From positions 1-43,967 of the forward strand of contig HF990655.1 in NCBI GenBank assembly GCA_000432135.1: DNA of 43,967 bases, read 5' to 3'. The position numbers were made by a program, and so were the translations under genes. Below the pieces are notes generated by a model that saw only the letters and a list, made by a program, of their open reading frames with translations, searched no databases and had not been told where the DNA came from. The DNA is from Firmicutes bacterium CAG:124 (GTDB lineage Bacteria > Bacillota > Clostridia > Oscillospirales > Oscillospiraceae). The number at the start of each line of letters is the position of its first letter. The stretch's first letter is position 1. Positions 17,470 to 25,871 of the stretch are shown piece by piece.

Positions 17470-18953
17470 CAGCGCAGAAACTCCGTCACGACGGCGCGCA
17501 TATCGCCCCTGTCCGTGACCTGATCGAAGCGCACGGGCTTGCCTGCAAGGCTTGCCAGCGGCGTCGGAGCCGGACGGCCCGTCTCGGCCGTGAGCTGGCC
17601 GAGCACGCCCGTGCCGGGCGCATGCTCTGTCACGCCGAGCGCGTCCAGAACGCTTGCGCAGAACTTAAACGGGCTTGCCGTGGATTCCACGACGGTCAGC
17701 GTCTGATCGCCTGTCTCGGCGCGGTACGCGCCCAGAACCGTGCAGGCCACGGCGGTATGCGTGTCGAGCAGATAGCGGCTCTCGCGGAATGTCTTCCCGA
17801 TCGTCTGCGCGCCCTGCGCGTCCGTGCAGAAGCCGCAGGAAAATTCCGCCTGCACGGCCCGCAGCACCCGGTCGGAGACGGTATATGTTCCCGTCTCGGA
17901 AAGCTTCTGCATATAGCCGCGCACCTCTTCGTCCGAGCCGGACAGCAGGGACAAAAGCCGTTCGAGATTCGACGAGATCAGGATATCCATCGACGGCGAA
18001 GCCGTCTGGTAAAACGGCCGGTTGCGGTCATAGGTGCCGGTCTTGATAAAGTCGGTCAGGACGTTATTCTCGTTCGACGCGCAGATGAGCCTGCCGATGG
18101 GCACGCCCATCCTCTTCGCGTAGAAGCCGGAGAGAATGTTGCCGAAGTTGCCTGTCGGGACGCAGAAATTGACGCGCGTCCCGGCTTCGATGGTCCCAGC
18201 GTTCAGCAGGTCGCAGTAGGCCGAGACGTAATACACGATCTGCGGCAGGAGCCTGCCCCAGTTGATGGAGTTGGCCGAGGACAGGAAGTATCCGCGCCCG
18301 GCAAGCTCCCCGCGCAGCGCCTCGTCGGAGAAAATGCGCTTCACGCCGGTCTGCGCGTCGTCAAAGTTGCCGCGCACGGCGCACACGCCGACGTTTTTAC
18401 CCTCCTGCGTGACCATCTGCAGCTTCTGCATTTCGGAAACGCCGCCGTCGGGATAGAACACAAGGATTTTCGTGCGGTCCACATCGCGGAAGCCCTCAAG
18501 CGCGGCCTTGCCCGTGTCGCCGGAGGTCGCGACGAGGATGCAGACGGTCTTCTCCTCGCCCGTTTTCCGGAGCGAGGCCGTCAGCAGATACGGCAGCATC
18601 TGCAGCGCCATATCCTTGAATGCGCACGTCGGCCCGTGCCACAGCTCCTGAATATACGTGTTTTCCGTCAGCTTTACGACGGGCGCTGCGGCAGGCGTGT
18701 CAAATTTCGCGGGGCCGTAGGCGCTTTTCGCAAAGCCCAGCAGCTCCTCCTCGGTAAACTCGTCGAGATAGCGCTTCATGAGTCTCGCGGCCCGTTCGGG
18801 ATAGGAAAGCGCGGCGAGCGCTTTGATCTCGTCCATGGTGAGCTGCGGAATTTCCTCCGGCAGATACAGCCCGCCGTCACGGCTGAGGCCCTCGACAATG
18901 GCCTGACTGGCCGTTAAGCGGCGGCCTGCGTCACGCGTACTTACATAATACAT
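17469..18953 (-). CDS. thrC: Threonine synthase (long form)
   Basis: PLP enzyme that converts O-phosphohomoserine to threonine. The 494-residue length and N-terminus (MYYVSTRD, then SRDGGLYLPEEIP) fit the long, yeast/E. coli-like ThrC class. Lys113 in GPTCAFKDMALQML is the expected PLP Schiff-base lysine, and VATSGDTGKAALEGF is the phosphate/substrate loop. The ATG lies inside the 3' end of the M19 gene (13-base overlap). It stands within a housekeeping chain, with no thrB or hom beside it. A second threonine synthase of a different class lies at 38342. Confidence 0.93.
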   Translation of the reverse strand: MYYVSTRDAGRRLTASQAIVEGLSRDGGLYLPEEIPQLTMDEIKALAALSYPERAARLMKRYLDEFTEEELLGFAKSAYGPAKFDTPAAAPVVKLTENTYIQELWHGPTCAFKDMALQMLPYLLTASLRKTGEEKTVCILVATSGDTGKAALEGFRDVDRTKILVFYPDGGVSEMQKLQMVTQEGKNVGVCAVRGNFDDAQTGVKRIFSDEALRGELAGRGYFLSSANSINWGRLLPQIVYYVSAYCDLLNAGTIEAGTRVNFCVPTGNFGNILSGFYAKRMGVPIGRLICASNENNVLTDFIKTGTYDRNRPFYQTASPSMDILISSNLERLLSLLSGSDEEVRGYMQKLSETGTYTVSDRVLRAVQAEFSCGFCTDAQGAQTIGKTFRESRYLLDTHTAVACTVLGAYRAETGDQTLTVVESTASPFKFCASVLDALGVTEHAPGTGVLGQLTAETGRPAPTPLASLAGKPVRFDQVTDRGDMRAVVTEFLR

Positions 18954-19879
18954 AGTTTCACGACCTTCATGAGAGAATTGCAGAACAGGTTCTGTATGGT
19001 TTCATCGGAATATCCGGTAGTTTTCAAAAAATCACCGAGCCGGTTATAATCGTCCAGCCCGGAAAAGCCCTCCGGCAGTAAATCACAGCCGTCCAGATCT
19101 GCGCCGAGGGCAATGTGGCCCTCACCGTCCAGCTCCAGAAACCGGTCAAGATGGCGGCGCAGATCGTCAAACGACGCGCGGGGCGCTTGCGTCAGGAACG
19201 GCGCGTAGAGGTTCAGTCCCGCTGTGCCGCCAAGATCGCGGATGGCCCGGAACTGGTCGTCCGTCAGATTGCGCGGGTGCGGGCAGACGGCAAACGAATC
19301 GGAGTGACTTGCGATGACCGGCTTTTCGGCCAGCCCGATCATGTCCCAGAAGCCCTTTTCGGACACATGGCTCACGTCGACGAGCATCCCGAGCGCCTGC
19401 GCCCGCTTAAAAAAGTGCCTGCCCTTTTCCGTCAGCCCTTCGTCCGAGCCGCACGGCGCGGCAAGGCTGTTCGGAAGGTTCCATACAAGCGAGATCATCC
19501 GCACGCCGGATTCATATGCGTGTTCCAGAAGCCCTTCGTCCTCGCGCACAGCCTCTGCGCCCTCAATGGCGAGAAACGCGGCGCATTTGCCGCTCTGCAT
19601 GGCAGCTTCGGCCTCACTTGCTGTGCGGCAGAGCGTGATCTTGTCCGCATTCTCGCGCAGCTGCGCGTGAAAATTGTCCAGCGCGCGGGAGAAAATCTCC
19701 GGTCTTGGCAGCTTTGCCTTGACCCAGGCGGTGCAGAACGCGAAAAACTGCGCCCATGCGCCAAGCCGCTGCGCGCGTTCGAGCGAAACAGCCAGCGTGT
19801 TTTTCCGCAGCGGCTGATTTTGCAGCCAGAGTTCGATGGGCGTGTCGCAGTGGCCGTCAAAAACGCGGTAATTTGTCAA
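18941..19879 (-). CDS. Membrane dipeptidase family (peptidase M19)
   Basis: Zinc dipeptidase of the renal-dipeptidase family, amidohydrolase fold, 312 residues. The metal-binding motif is DGHCDTP (His-x-Asp, about residues 7-13), with the bridging Glu in AIEGAE, His in VDVSHVSEKGFWD, and SHSDSFAV further on. The start is a TTG at 19879, 7 bases after GGAGG, giving MTNYRVFDGHCDTP; it overlaps the yraN stop (TTGA). A longer frame upstream is a shadow of yraN. No signal peptide, so it is cytosolic and likely cleaves dipeptides (possibly including D-amino-acid ones). Confidence 0.92.
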   Translation of the reverse strand: MTNYRVFDGHCDTPIELWLQNQPLRKNTLAVSLERAQRLGAWAQFFAFCTAWVKAKLPRPEIFSRALDNFHAQLRENADKITLCRTASEAEAAMQSGKCAAFLAIEGAEAVREDEGLLEHAYESGVRMISLVWNLPNSLAAPCGSDEGLTEKGRHFFKRAQALGMLVDVSHVSEKGFWDMIGLAEKPVIASHSDSFAVCPHPRNLTDDQFRAIRDLGGTAGLNLYAPFLTQAPRASFDDLRRHLDRFLELDGEGHIALGADLDGCDLLPEGFSGLDDYNRLGDFLKTTGYSDETIQNLFCNSLMKVVKLCIM

Positions 19880-20238
19880 AATGCGTCCTCCATATGGGTG
19901 ATCTGCGGGCGGCGGGTCTGCGTGCCGTCGGGCGCATAGATTTCGATCACGTCGAAGCGCGGCTGCAGCGGCGTTTCGTGTTGGGATAGGTACAAAAGCG
20001 CGGTCGTGCGCAGGCGCTGCTGCTTGTGCGCGTCGACAAATTCCCGCGCGGCGGCGAAATCCGCCGATTTTCGCAGTTTGACCTCGCAGAAGACGAGATA
20101 CTGCCGGTTCGACGCGATGATATCGATCTCGCCGAGCCGCGTGCGGTAGTTCATGGCCTCGATGCGCCAGCCCTTTTTTCGCAGATACTCCGCGGCCAGC
20201 GCCTCGCCCCATGGGCCGGACAGGTCACGGGTTCTCAT
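19876..20238 (-). CDS. yraN: UPF0102 family endonuclease-like protein YraN
   Basis: A 120-residue protein of restriction-endonuclease-like fold. Motifs fit the family: GEALAAEYLRKKGWRI, NYRTRLGEIDIIA (the Glu-x-Asp of the PD-(D/E)xK core) and LVFCEVKLRKS (the E-x-K). The ATG at 20238 lies inside the end of rnhB (14-base overlap) and has no strong ribosome site, so it probably depends on rnhB translation. The rnhB-yraN pairing is common in bacteria. The physiological role is not settled. Confidence 0.92.
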   Translation of the reverse strand: MRTRDLSGPWGEALAAEYLRKKGWRIEAMNYRTRLGEIDIIASNRQYLVFCEVKLRKSADFAAAREFVDAHKQQRLRTTALLYLSQHETPLQPRFDVIEIYAPDGTQTRRPQITHMEDAF

Positions 20239-20848
20239 AGAATTTTTTGAGGAATGTTTTTCTGTGGATCGGACTGGGACCGAATTCACGCAGCGCTTCA
20301 TAGTGCCGCTTCGTGCCGTAGCCCTTGTGGACGGCGAAGCCGTACTGCGGGTACTGCGCGTCGTATTCCTCCATCAGCCGATCCCGCGTGACCTTGGCCA
20401 GAATCGACGCGGCGGCGATGGAGGCGGATAGACTGTCGCCCTTGACGATGGTCCGGACCGGCAGACCGAAATCCTTCGTCCGGTTGCCGTCGATGAGCGC
20501 AAGCTCCGGCTGCGGGGAGAGCTTCTGCATGGCGCGCTCCATGGCCAGGAACGTCGCCTGTAAAATATTGATCTCGTCGATCTCCTGCTCGCTCGCAAAC
20601 GCGATGCCGTAAGAGACGGCCTGCTCTATCATGATATCGTACAGCTCCCGGCGCTTTTTGTCCGTAAGCTTTTTCGAGTCGTTGAGGCCGGGGATTTCCA
20701 GCCCCGGCGGCAGTATGACCGCCGCCGCACATACCGGCCCGGCCAGTGGCCCGCGTCCCGCTTCGTCCACGCCGCACACCAGTTTGATGCCTGCGTCGAA
20801 CGCTTCGCGTTCATACACCCAAAGATCCATCGGTTCTTCCTGTCTCAT
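20225..20848 (-). CDS. rnhB: Ribonuclease HII
   Basis: Removes RNA from RNA/DNA hybrids and incises at single ribonucleotides in DNA. The 207-residue protein has the acidic active site in CGVDEAGRGPLAGPV (Asp-Glu), NDSKKL, ALIDGNR and the later Asp in KVTRDRLMEEY. GGAGG precedes the ATG at 20848, which overlaps the ylqF stop by 4 bases. Standard length. Confidence 0.96.
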   Translation of the reverse strand: MRQEEPMDLWVYEREAFDAGIKLVCGVDEAGRGPLAGPVCAAAVILPPGLEIPGLNDSKKLTDKKRRELYDIMIEQAVSYGIAFASEQEIDEINILQATFLAMERAMQKLSPQPELALIDGNRTKDFGLPVRTIVKGDSLSASIAAASILAKVTRDRLMEEYDAQYPQYGFAVHKGYGTKRHYEALREFGPSPIHRKTFLKKFYENP

Positions 20849-21732
20849 TGCATGTCCTCCGGGCTTTCGAGCGTCAGCTTGCCGAGCTTGCCGCTTCTGT
20901 AATCGTCCATGAGCGCCTTTGCCATGCGCTCGGTATTGACCTCGCCGCCGGAGACGAGATAGCCGCGCTTTTTCCCGGCCAGCTGCAAAAGCTCGTATCC
21001 GTCCGCATCCTCCGGCGCTTCGAGCTTATAGCGCTCGGAAAGCGTCTGCGGGTAATACTTTGCCAGCAGCGCGATAAAATGGCAGGCCAGCGTCTCGGTG
21101 TCGATCACGTCCTCCTTGACGGCGCCCGTGTAGGCAAGGCGCATCCCGACCTCCGGGTCTTCGAACTTCGGCCACAGAATGCCCGGCGTGTCCAGAAGCA
21201 AAAGCCCCTGGTCGACCGTGATCCACTGCTTGCCGCGCGTAACGCCGGGGCGGTTCTCGGCCTTTGCGCCCTTGCGCCCGGCGATCTGGTTGATGAACGT
21301 CGATTTTCCCACGTTCGGGATGCCGACGACCATGAGCTTCAGGGGCCGTCCCACCTGCCCCTTTTCCGCGTACCGCGCCAGCTTTTCCGCCAGCAGCGTG
21401 CGCACCGCCGGGACGAAGCCGGAAATGCCCTTTTTCGTCTTGCAGTCGGTCTGCAGAACGGCATAGCCCTTCGCCCGGAAGTGCTCTGCCCATTTTTTCG
21501 TCAGCGCCGGGTCTGCCATGTCGATGCGGTTCAGGACGATCATGCGCGGCTTATTGCCGCAGATCGCGTCGATATCCGGGTTGCGGCTGGCAATCGGGAT
21601 GCGCGCGTCGAGAATTTCGCACACGGCGTCGACGAGCTTCACATCCTCCTCGATCATCCGGCGCGTCTTGGTCATGTGGCCGGGGTACCACTGGATATTC
21701 ATGGTGCTCCGGTTCGTGTCTTCCTGCTTCAT
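20845..21732 (-). CDS. ylqF: Ribosome biogenesis GTPase YlqF/RbgA
   Basis: Circularly permuted GTPase needed for late 50S assembly. In 295 residues the motifs appear in permuted order: G4-like VLNRIDMAD before G1 GIPNVGKSTFIN, G2 PGVTRGKQW, and G3 LLDTPGILWP. The N-terminal IQWYPGHMTKTRRM and C-terminal ANTAR-like helical region fit RbgA. ATG at 21732 overlaps the lepB stop (ATGA). A second in-frame ATG at 21702 also has a fair ribosome site and gives the more typical N-terminus MNIQWYPGHM, so the exact start is uncertain. Confidence 0.95.
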   Translation of the reverse strand: MKQEDTNRSTMNIQWYPGHMTKTRRMIEEDVKLVDAVCEILDARIPIASRNPDIDAICGNKPRMIVLNRIDMADPALTKKWAEHFRAKGYAVLQTDCKTKKGISGFVPAVRTLLAEKLARYAEKGQVGRPLKLMVVGIPNVGKSTFINQIAGRKGAKAENRPGVTRGKQWITVDQGLLLLDTPGILWPKFEDPEVGMRLAYTGAVKEDVIDTETLACHFIALLAKYYPQTLSERYKLEAPEDADGYELLQLAGKKRGYLVSGGEVNTERMAKALMDDYRSGKLGKLTLESPEDMQ

Positions 21733-22394
21733 GATACCGCTCCGAATCTGTGCCAGCTGCGCCCGCCGGTCACGGCTCCAAATTCATTCGTCTGCCGTCC
21801 GGGGAAGACCACGAGCAGGACCTTTCCCAAAACAGCCTCTTTTTTCACACAGCCGACGTCGGAGAACCGGCTGTCCTCCGAATGGTTGCGGTTGTCGCCC
21901 ATGACAAACAGCTCGCCCTCCGGCACGGTGACCGGATAGTCGAGCGCCTTGCCGTATTCGGCGTAGCTCAGATAGGTCGGTTCAAACGTATACGGCTCGT
22001 CCAGCGCCTGTCCGTCGACGTAGACGACGCCCGCGTTAAAGTCAATATCCACCGTCTGCCCGCCGACTGCGATCACACGCTTGACCAGCAGTTCGTCATT
22101 CTCGGAAAACGGCGGCGTATACAAAACGACGATATCGCCCTGCTTTGCGTCCCGATAGAGAAAATTGCTCTCCAGCACCAGATAGTCCTTGTCGACCAGC
22201 GTGGGGTACATCGAGCTGCCGCTCACGCCGTTCAGACGGAAAAAGAATACGAAGACCAGCGTGATGACCGCCAGCATCCGCACCAGATCGAACAGGCTCA
22301 GATACGCCTCATAGCCCTTGGGAAGCGGCTGCTTTTCCGGCTTTTCCTGCGTTTCGGACGGCTGTGCCTGCAAATTCTTGTCTTCCTGTTCCAT
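21729..22394 (-). CDS. lepB: Signal peptidase I
   Basis: Membrane-bound Ser/Lys protease that removes signal peptides from exported proteins. The 221-residue chain has a charged cytosolic N-terminus, one membrane segment (about 37-53, MLAVITLVFVFFF), catalytic Ser61 in GSSMYPTL, Lys105 in LLVKRVIAVGG, and the GDNRNHSEDSR box. ATG at 22394 has GGGGGA upstream. It is the first gene of a chain of seven overlapping genes on the minus strand. A TATACT -10 lies at 22442-22437 with a poor -35. Confidence 0.95.
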   Translation of the reverse strand: MEQEDKNLQAQPSETQEKPEKQPLPKGYEAYLSLFDLVRMLAVITLVFVFFFRLNGVSGSSMYPTLVDKDYLVLESNFLYRDAKQGDIVVLYTPPFSENDELLVKRVIAVGGQTVDIDFNAGVVYVDGQALDEPYTFEPTYLSYAEYGKALDYPVTVPEGELFVMGDNRNHSEDSRFSDVGCVKKEAVLGKVLLVVFPGRQTNEFGAVTGGRSWHRFGAVS

Positions 22395-22436
22395 ACTAAA
22401 AATCCCCCATTTCGGAAGAAGCGTAAAATCAAAAAT

Positions 22437-22442
22437 AGTATA
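22437..22442 (-). promoter_or_regulatory. Possible -10 element for the lepB chain
   Basis: TATACT on the minus strand, 43 bases before the lepB ATG. No good -35 hexamer is visible at 16-18 bases (TTTCTT at best), so the call rests mainly on the -10 and position. Confidence 0.4.
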
Positions 22443-22483
22443 CACGATTTCTTCCAATAAAGAAAGAGGAAAATGACCTTTTC

Positions 22484-22512
22484 TTGCGGCTGGACGCCGG
22501 GTGTGCTATACT
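22484..22512 (+). promoter_or_regulatory. Sigma-A-type promoter of the two-component genes
   Basis: -35 TTGCGG (22484-22489), 17-base spacer, -10 TATACT (22507-22512), 30 bases before the response-regulator ATG. Confidence 0.7.
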
Positions 22513-22542
22513 GAGAGAAAAAGAAGCTCGGGAGGCGGACGG

Positions 22543-23214
22543 ATGTACCGTATTTTGCTGGTCGAGGACGACCCCGGCATCGCGCAGGCCGTCTGCGCGC
22601 ATCTGCGGCAGTGGGAGCTGGACGCGCGGTGCGTGCAGAATTTCCGCGCCGTCATGGAGGAATTCACAGCCTTTGACCCGCAGCTCGTGCTGCTGGATAT
22701 CTCGCTGCCGTTTTTCAACGGCTACCACTGGTGCACGCAGATCCGCGCCGTTTCGCGCGTTCCGGTCGTGTTCCTCTCTTCCGCGTCGGAGAATATGAAC
22801 ATCGTCATGGCCATGAACATGGGCGCGGATGATTTCATCGCCAAGCCCTTCGATCTGGACGTGCTGACGGCGAAGGTGCAGGCGCTTCTGCGCCGGACGT
22901 ATGATTTTGCGCCCGCGGAGCCTGTTCTGTCCCACCGGGGCGCGGTCTTGCAGACGGGCGGCCAGTCCCTGCTCGTAAACGGCGAAAAGCTGCCGCTCAG
23001 CAAGAACGAGTACCGCATTCTGTGGACGCTTCTGAAGGAAAAGGGCAAAATCGTCAGCCGCGAGAGGCTCATGGAGGCGCTCTGGCAGACGGACAGCTTC
23101 GTCGATGAGAACACGCTTTCGGTCAACATGGCCCGCCTGCGCAAAAAGCTGGACGGCGCGGGACTTGCGGGCTTTATCGCCACGCGCGTCGGCGCGGGTT
23201 ATTTGGTGGAATAG
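22543..23214 (+). CDS. OmpR/BceR-type response regulator
   Basis: DNA-binding response regulator of 223 residues. The receiver domain (1-115) has acidic pocket Glu8-Asp9-Asp10, phospho-acceptor Asp52 in LLDISLP, and the conserved Lys in FIAKPFD. A winged-helix effector domain (about 125-223) follows, ending TRVGAGYLVE. The ATG at 22543 follows GGGAGG. It is followed after 2 bases by a BceS-like kinase, so by family it should control a peptide-antibiotic ABC transporter. None is present on either side. Confidence 0.93.
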   Translation: MYRILLVEDDPGIAQAVCAHLRQWELDARCVQNFRAVMEEFTAFDPQLVLLDISLPFFNGYHWCTQIRAVSRVPVVFLSSASENMNIVMAMNMGADDFIAKPFDLDVLTAKVQALLRRTYDFAPAEPVLSHRGAVLQTGGQSLLVNGEKLPLSKNEYRILWTLLKEKGKIVSRERLMEALWQTDSFVDENTLSVNMARLRKKLDGAGLAGFIATRVGAGYLVE

Positions 23215-23216
23215 AT

Positions 23217-24200
23217 ATGCGGTTATTTTTACAGTATCTGCGCGGAAAAGCGGGGAAGATCGTCGCGTTTTTCCTGTTCGCGGTCATTTTTATCGTCTCG
23301 TTTGCGCTGTACCACCTGCCGCTGGCTGCGGTGTGGTATCCGTCGGTGTTGTGTGTCATTCTGGGGCTTGCGGTTCTGCTGCTGGATTTCCGGCGGGTCA
23401 AAGCGCGGCATGAGACGCTGCGGCTGATTCTTTGCCAGCTGCCCACGCTTCCCGAGACGCTCCCGGCAGCGCACACCGTCCCGGAGGAGGACTACCGCGC
23501 GCTGGTGCAGGCGCTGTGCGCGCAGCAGCAGGCGCTCGAGACGCGCATGAACGCGCAGTATCAGGATATGCTCGACTATTATACGCTCTGGGCGCACCAG
23601 ATCAAAACGCCCATCGCCTCCATGCGCTTATGCCTGCAGCAGGAGGACACGCCGCAGGCGAGGCGGCTTTTACAGGAGCTTTCCCGCGCCGAGCAGTATG
23701 TCGAGATGGTCATGGTCTATCTGCGGCTGACGGGCGGCAGCGATCTTGTCCTGCGCGAGTATGAGCTGGATGCGATCGTCCGCCGCGCCGTGCGCCGGTT
23801 CGCGGGGGAGTTCATCGGCAGAAAATTAAAGCTCTGCTACGAGCCGCTGAATGTGTCGTGCGTGACGGATGAAAAGTGGCTGCTGTTCGTGATCGAGCAG
23901 GTCTTGTCCAACGCGCTCAAGTATACGCGCGCGGGCAGCATCACCATCGAGCTGGAAGCGCCCAAGACCCTCGTCATCCGTGACACCGGCATCGGCGTCG
24001 CACCGGAGGACCTGCCGCGCATCTTTGAAAAGGGCTATACCGGCTACAATGGCCGCGGCGACCAGAAGGCCAGCGGCCTCGGCCTCTACCTCTGCCGCAC
24101 GATCTGCAAACGCCTCGGCCACACCATCACCGCCTCCTCCGTCCCCGACCACGGCACTGCCATCCGCATCACGCTGGAGCAGCGGCAGGTGCGGGAGTGA
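23217..24200 (+). CDS. BceS-like (intramembrane-sensing) histidine kinase
   Basis: A 327-residue sensor kinase with two membrane helices (about 15-34 and 38-57) joined by only a few outside residues, typical of BceS kinases that take their signal from a transporter rather than an extracellular domain. The phospho-acceptor is His127 in WAHQIKTPIASM. N box VLSNALKYT, G1 DTGIGV and G2 GLGLYLC follow. No BceAB-type permease or ATPase gene is adjacent, which is unusual because such kinases normally signal through one. The pair is followed by a weak terminator. Confidence 0.92.
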   Translation: MRLFLQYLRGKAGKIVAFFLFAVIFIVSFALYHLPLAAVWYPSVLCVILGLAVLLLDFRRVKARHETLRLILCQLPTLPETLPAAHTVPEEDYRALVQALCAQQQALETRMNAQYQDMLDYYTLWAHQIKTPIASMRLCLQQEDTPQARRLLQELSRAEQYVEMVMVYLRLTGGSDLVLREYELDAIVRRAVRRFAGEFIGRKLKLCYEPLNVSCVTDEKWLLFVIEQVLSNALKYTRAGSITIELEAPKTLVIRDTGIGVAPEDLPRIFEKGYTGYNGRGDQKASGLGLYLCRTICKRLGHTITASSVPDHGTAIRITLEQRQVRE

Positions 24201-24207
24201 AAACAGC

Positions 24208-24241
24208 ATCGCCGGCACCGCTGTAAGACGGTACCGGCGAT
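24208..24241. terminator. Hairpin between convergent kinase and ptsI genes
   Basis: ATCGCCGGCACCG pairs with CGGTACCGGCGAT with one mismatch, loop CTGTAAGA. T runs on both sides are short, so it is a moderate two-way terminator. Confidence 0.6.
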
Positions 24242-24256
24242 AATTGTGTATTCGCG

Positions 24257-25861
24257 CTATCCGAGCGTCAGACTGCGGATCTTCTCCCGCAGCGGGAGAA
24301 TGCGGGACGGGGCGACGGAAAGCTCGTCCACGCCCAGACGCAAGAACGCTTCGGTCAGCGCTTCGTCTGCGGCAAGCTCACCGCAGATGCCGACGGTGCA
24401 CCCCGCCTGATGCGCGCGTTCGACGGTCTGCCGGATCGCGCGCAAAACGGCCGGGTGGTGCGGGTCGCAGAACGGGGCCAGATTCGGGTTCTGCCGGTCC
24501 ATGGCCAGCAGATACTGCGTCAGATCGTTCGTGCCGATGGAGAAGAAGTCGACCTCGCCCGCAAGCTCGCCGCTCATGAACACGGCGGCAGGCGTCTCGA
24601 TCATCACGCCGACGCGGTATGGGCCGAAGCGTTCGCCGCGCGCAATGAGCACATCCTCCGCATCGGCCAGCGCCTGCTTCAGCCGGTGCAGCTCGTCCGG
24701 GCCTGTTACCATCGGGAACATGATCCCGACGTTTCCATAGCGCGACGCGCGCAGAATGGCGCACAGCTGCGTCTGGAACAGAATGGGCCGCGTCAAACAC
24801 AGGCGGATCGCCCGCAGGCCGAGCGCGGGGTTGTCCTCCGGCGGCATATCAAAATAACCGACCTGCTTGTCCGCGCCGATATCCAGCGTGCGGATGATGA
24901 TCTCCCGGCCATCCATGGCCTGCACGACCGTTTTGTAGCTTTCAAACAGCTCGTCCTCGGTCGGGTACGTGCTGCGGCCCAGATACAGAAACTCGCTCCT
25001 GAGCAGCCCGACACCCTCCGCGCCGCTTTCTCGCAGCAGCGGCAGATCGTCCGTGCCCGCAATATTGGCGTAAAGGCGGACAGAATGCCCGTCCTGCGTG
25101 ACGCTCGGGGCGGAGATCAGCTGCCGGAGCGCTTCGCGCTGCGCCTGCTGCGCGGCGATCTTCGCCGCTGCTTCGGCCAGCGTCTGTTCGTCCGGGTCGA
25201 GCGTCAGCGTCCCGGAGAAGCCGTCCAGAACCGCCGTGCGCCCGTGCAGCTCCGCCGACACGGGCAGCTGCGAGACTGCCGGAACGCCGAGCGTCCGCGC
25301 CAGAATGCCCATGTGGGAATTCGCCGCGCCGCGCGCGGTCAGCATCCCGCGCACGAATTCGCGCGGGAACTGCACGGTCTGGCTGGGGGTCAGCTCCTCG
25401 GCGGCGATAAGGCAGGGCTCGGTGATGGTCTGCTCCGCCTCGCCGTTTAAAATGCGGCAGATGCGGGCGGCGACGTCCCGCACATCGGCGGCGCGTTCAC
25501 GCATATAGTCGTCGTCCATGGCGGAAAATATGGCCGCGCACTGCTCCCCCGCCTGCCGGACAGCCTCGGATGCCTCCGCGCCGTCCGCAATTGCTTCCGA
25601 AACAAGGTCTGTAAAGTCTTCGTCCGCGGCCATGAGCTGGTGGACGGAGAAAATTTCCGCGTCCTTCTCACCAAGCTCCGCTCTGGCCTTTTCATAGAGC
25701 GCGCCGAGCGCGTCCACGGCCTGCCGCTGTGCGCTTTCAAAGCGCAGCTGTTCCTCCTGCGGGGAGACTGCCTGCCGGACGGCGGCCTTCTGCGCGCCGA
25801 GAAAGACGATTTTTCCGGCGGCAAGGCCCTGGGAAATGGGAAACCCTGAGAATACCTGCAT
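24257..25861 (-). CDS. ptsI: Phosphoenolpyruvate--protein phosphotransferase (PTS enzyme I)
   Basis: Takes phosphate from phosphoenolpyruvate and passes it to HPr. The 534-residue protein is slightly shorter than classical EI (about 570). Phospho-His183 lies in ANSHMGILARTLGVPAV; the Thr usual before SH is Asn here. The C-terminal PEP-binding barrel has EGVGLLRSEFLYLGR, DIGADKQVGYF, FSIGTNDLTQYLLAMDR and the active Cys in GICGELAAD. Start is the ATG at 25861, 10 bases past the ptsH stop with GAGG upstream. It is the last gene of a dhaK-dhaL-dhaM-ptsH-ptsI series, so it most likely serves dihydroxyacetone phosphorylation. Whether it also serves sugar PTS elsewhere cannot be seen. Confidence 0.93.
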   Translation of the reverse strand: MQVFSGFPISQGLAAGKIVFLGAQKAAVRQAVSPQEEQLRFESAQRQAVDALGALYEKARAELGEKDAEIFSVHQLMAADEDFTDLVSEAIADGAEASEAVRQAGEQCAAIFSAMDDDYMRERAADVRDVAARICRILNGEAEQTITEPCLIAAEELTPSQTVQFPREFVRGMLTARGAANSHMGILARTLGVPAVSQLPVSAELHGRTAVLDGFSGTLTLDPDEQTLAEAAAKIAAQQAQREALRQLISAPSVTQDGHSVRLYANIAGTDDLPLLRESGAEGVGLLRSEFLYLGRSTYPTEDELFESYKTVVQAMDGREIIIRTLDIGADKQVGYFDMPPEDNPALGLRAIRLCLTRPILFQTQLCAILRASRYGNVGIMFPMVTGPDELHRLKQALADAEDVLIARGERFGPYRVGVMIETPAAVFMSGELAGEVDFFSIGTNDLTQYLLAMDRQNPNLAPFCDPHHPAVLRAIRQTVERAHQAGCTVGICGELAADEALTEAFLRLGVDELSVAPSRILPLREKIRSLTLG

Positions 25862-25871
25862 GGCGGCGTCC

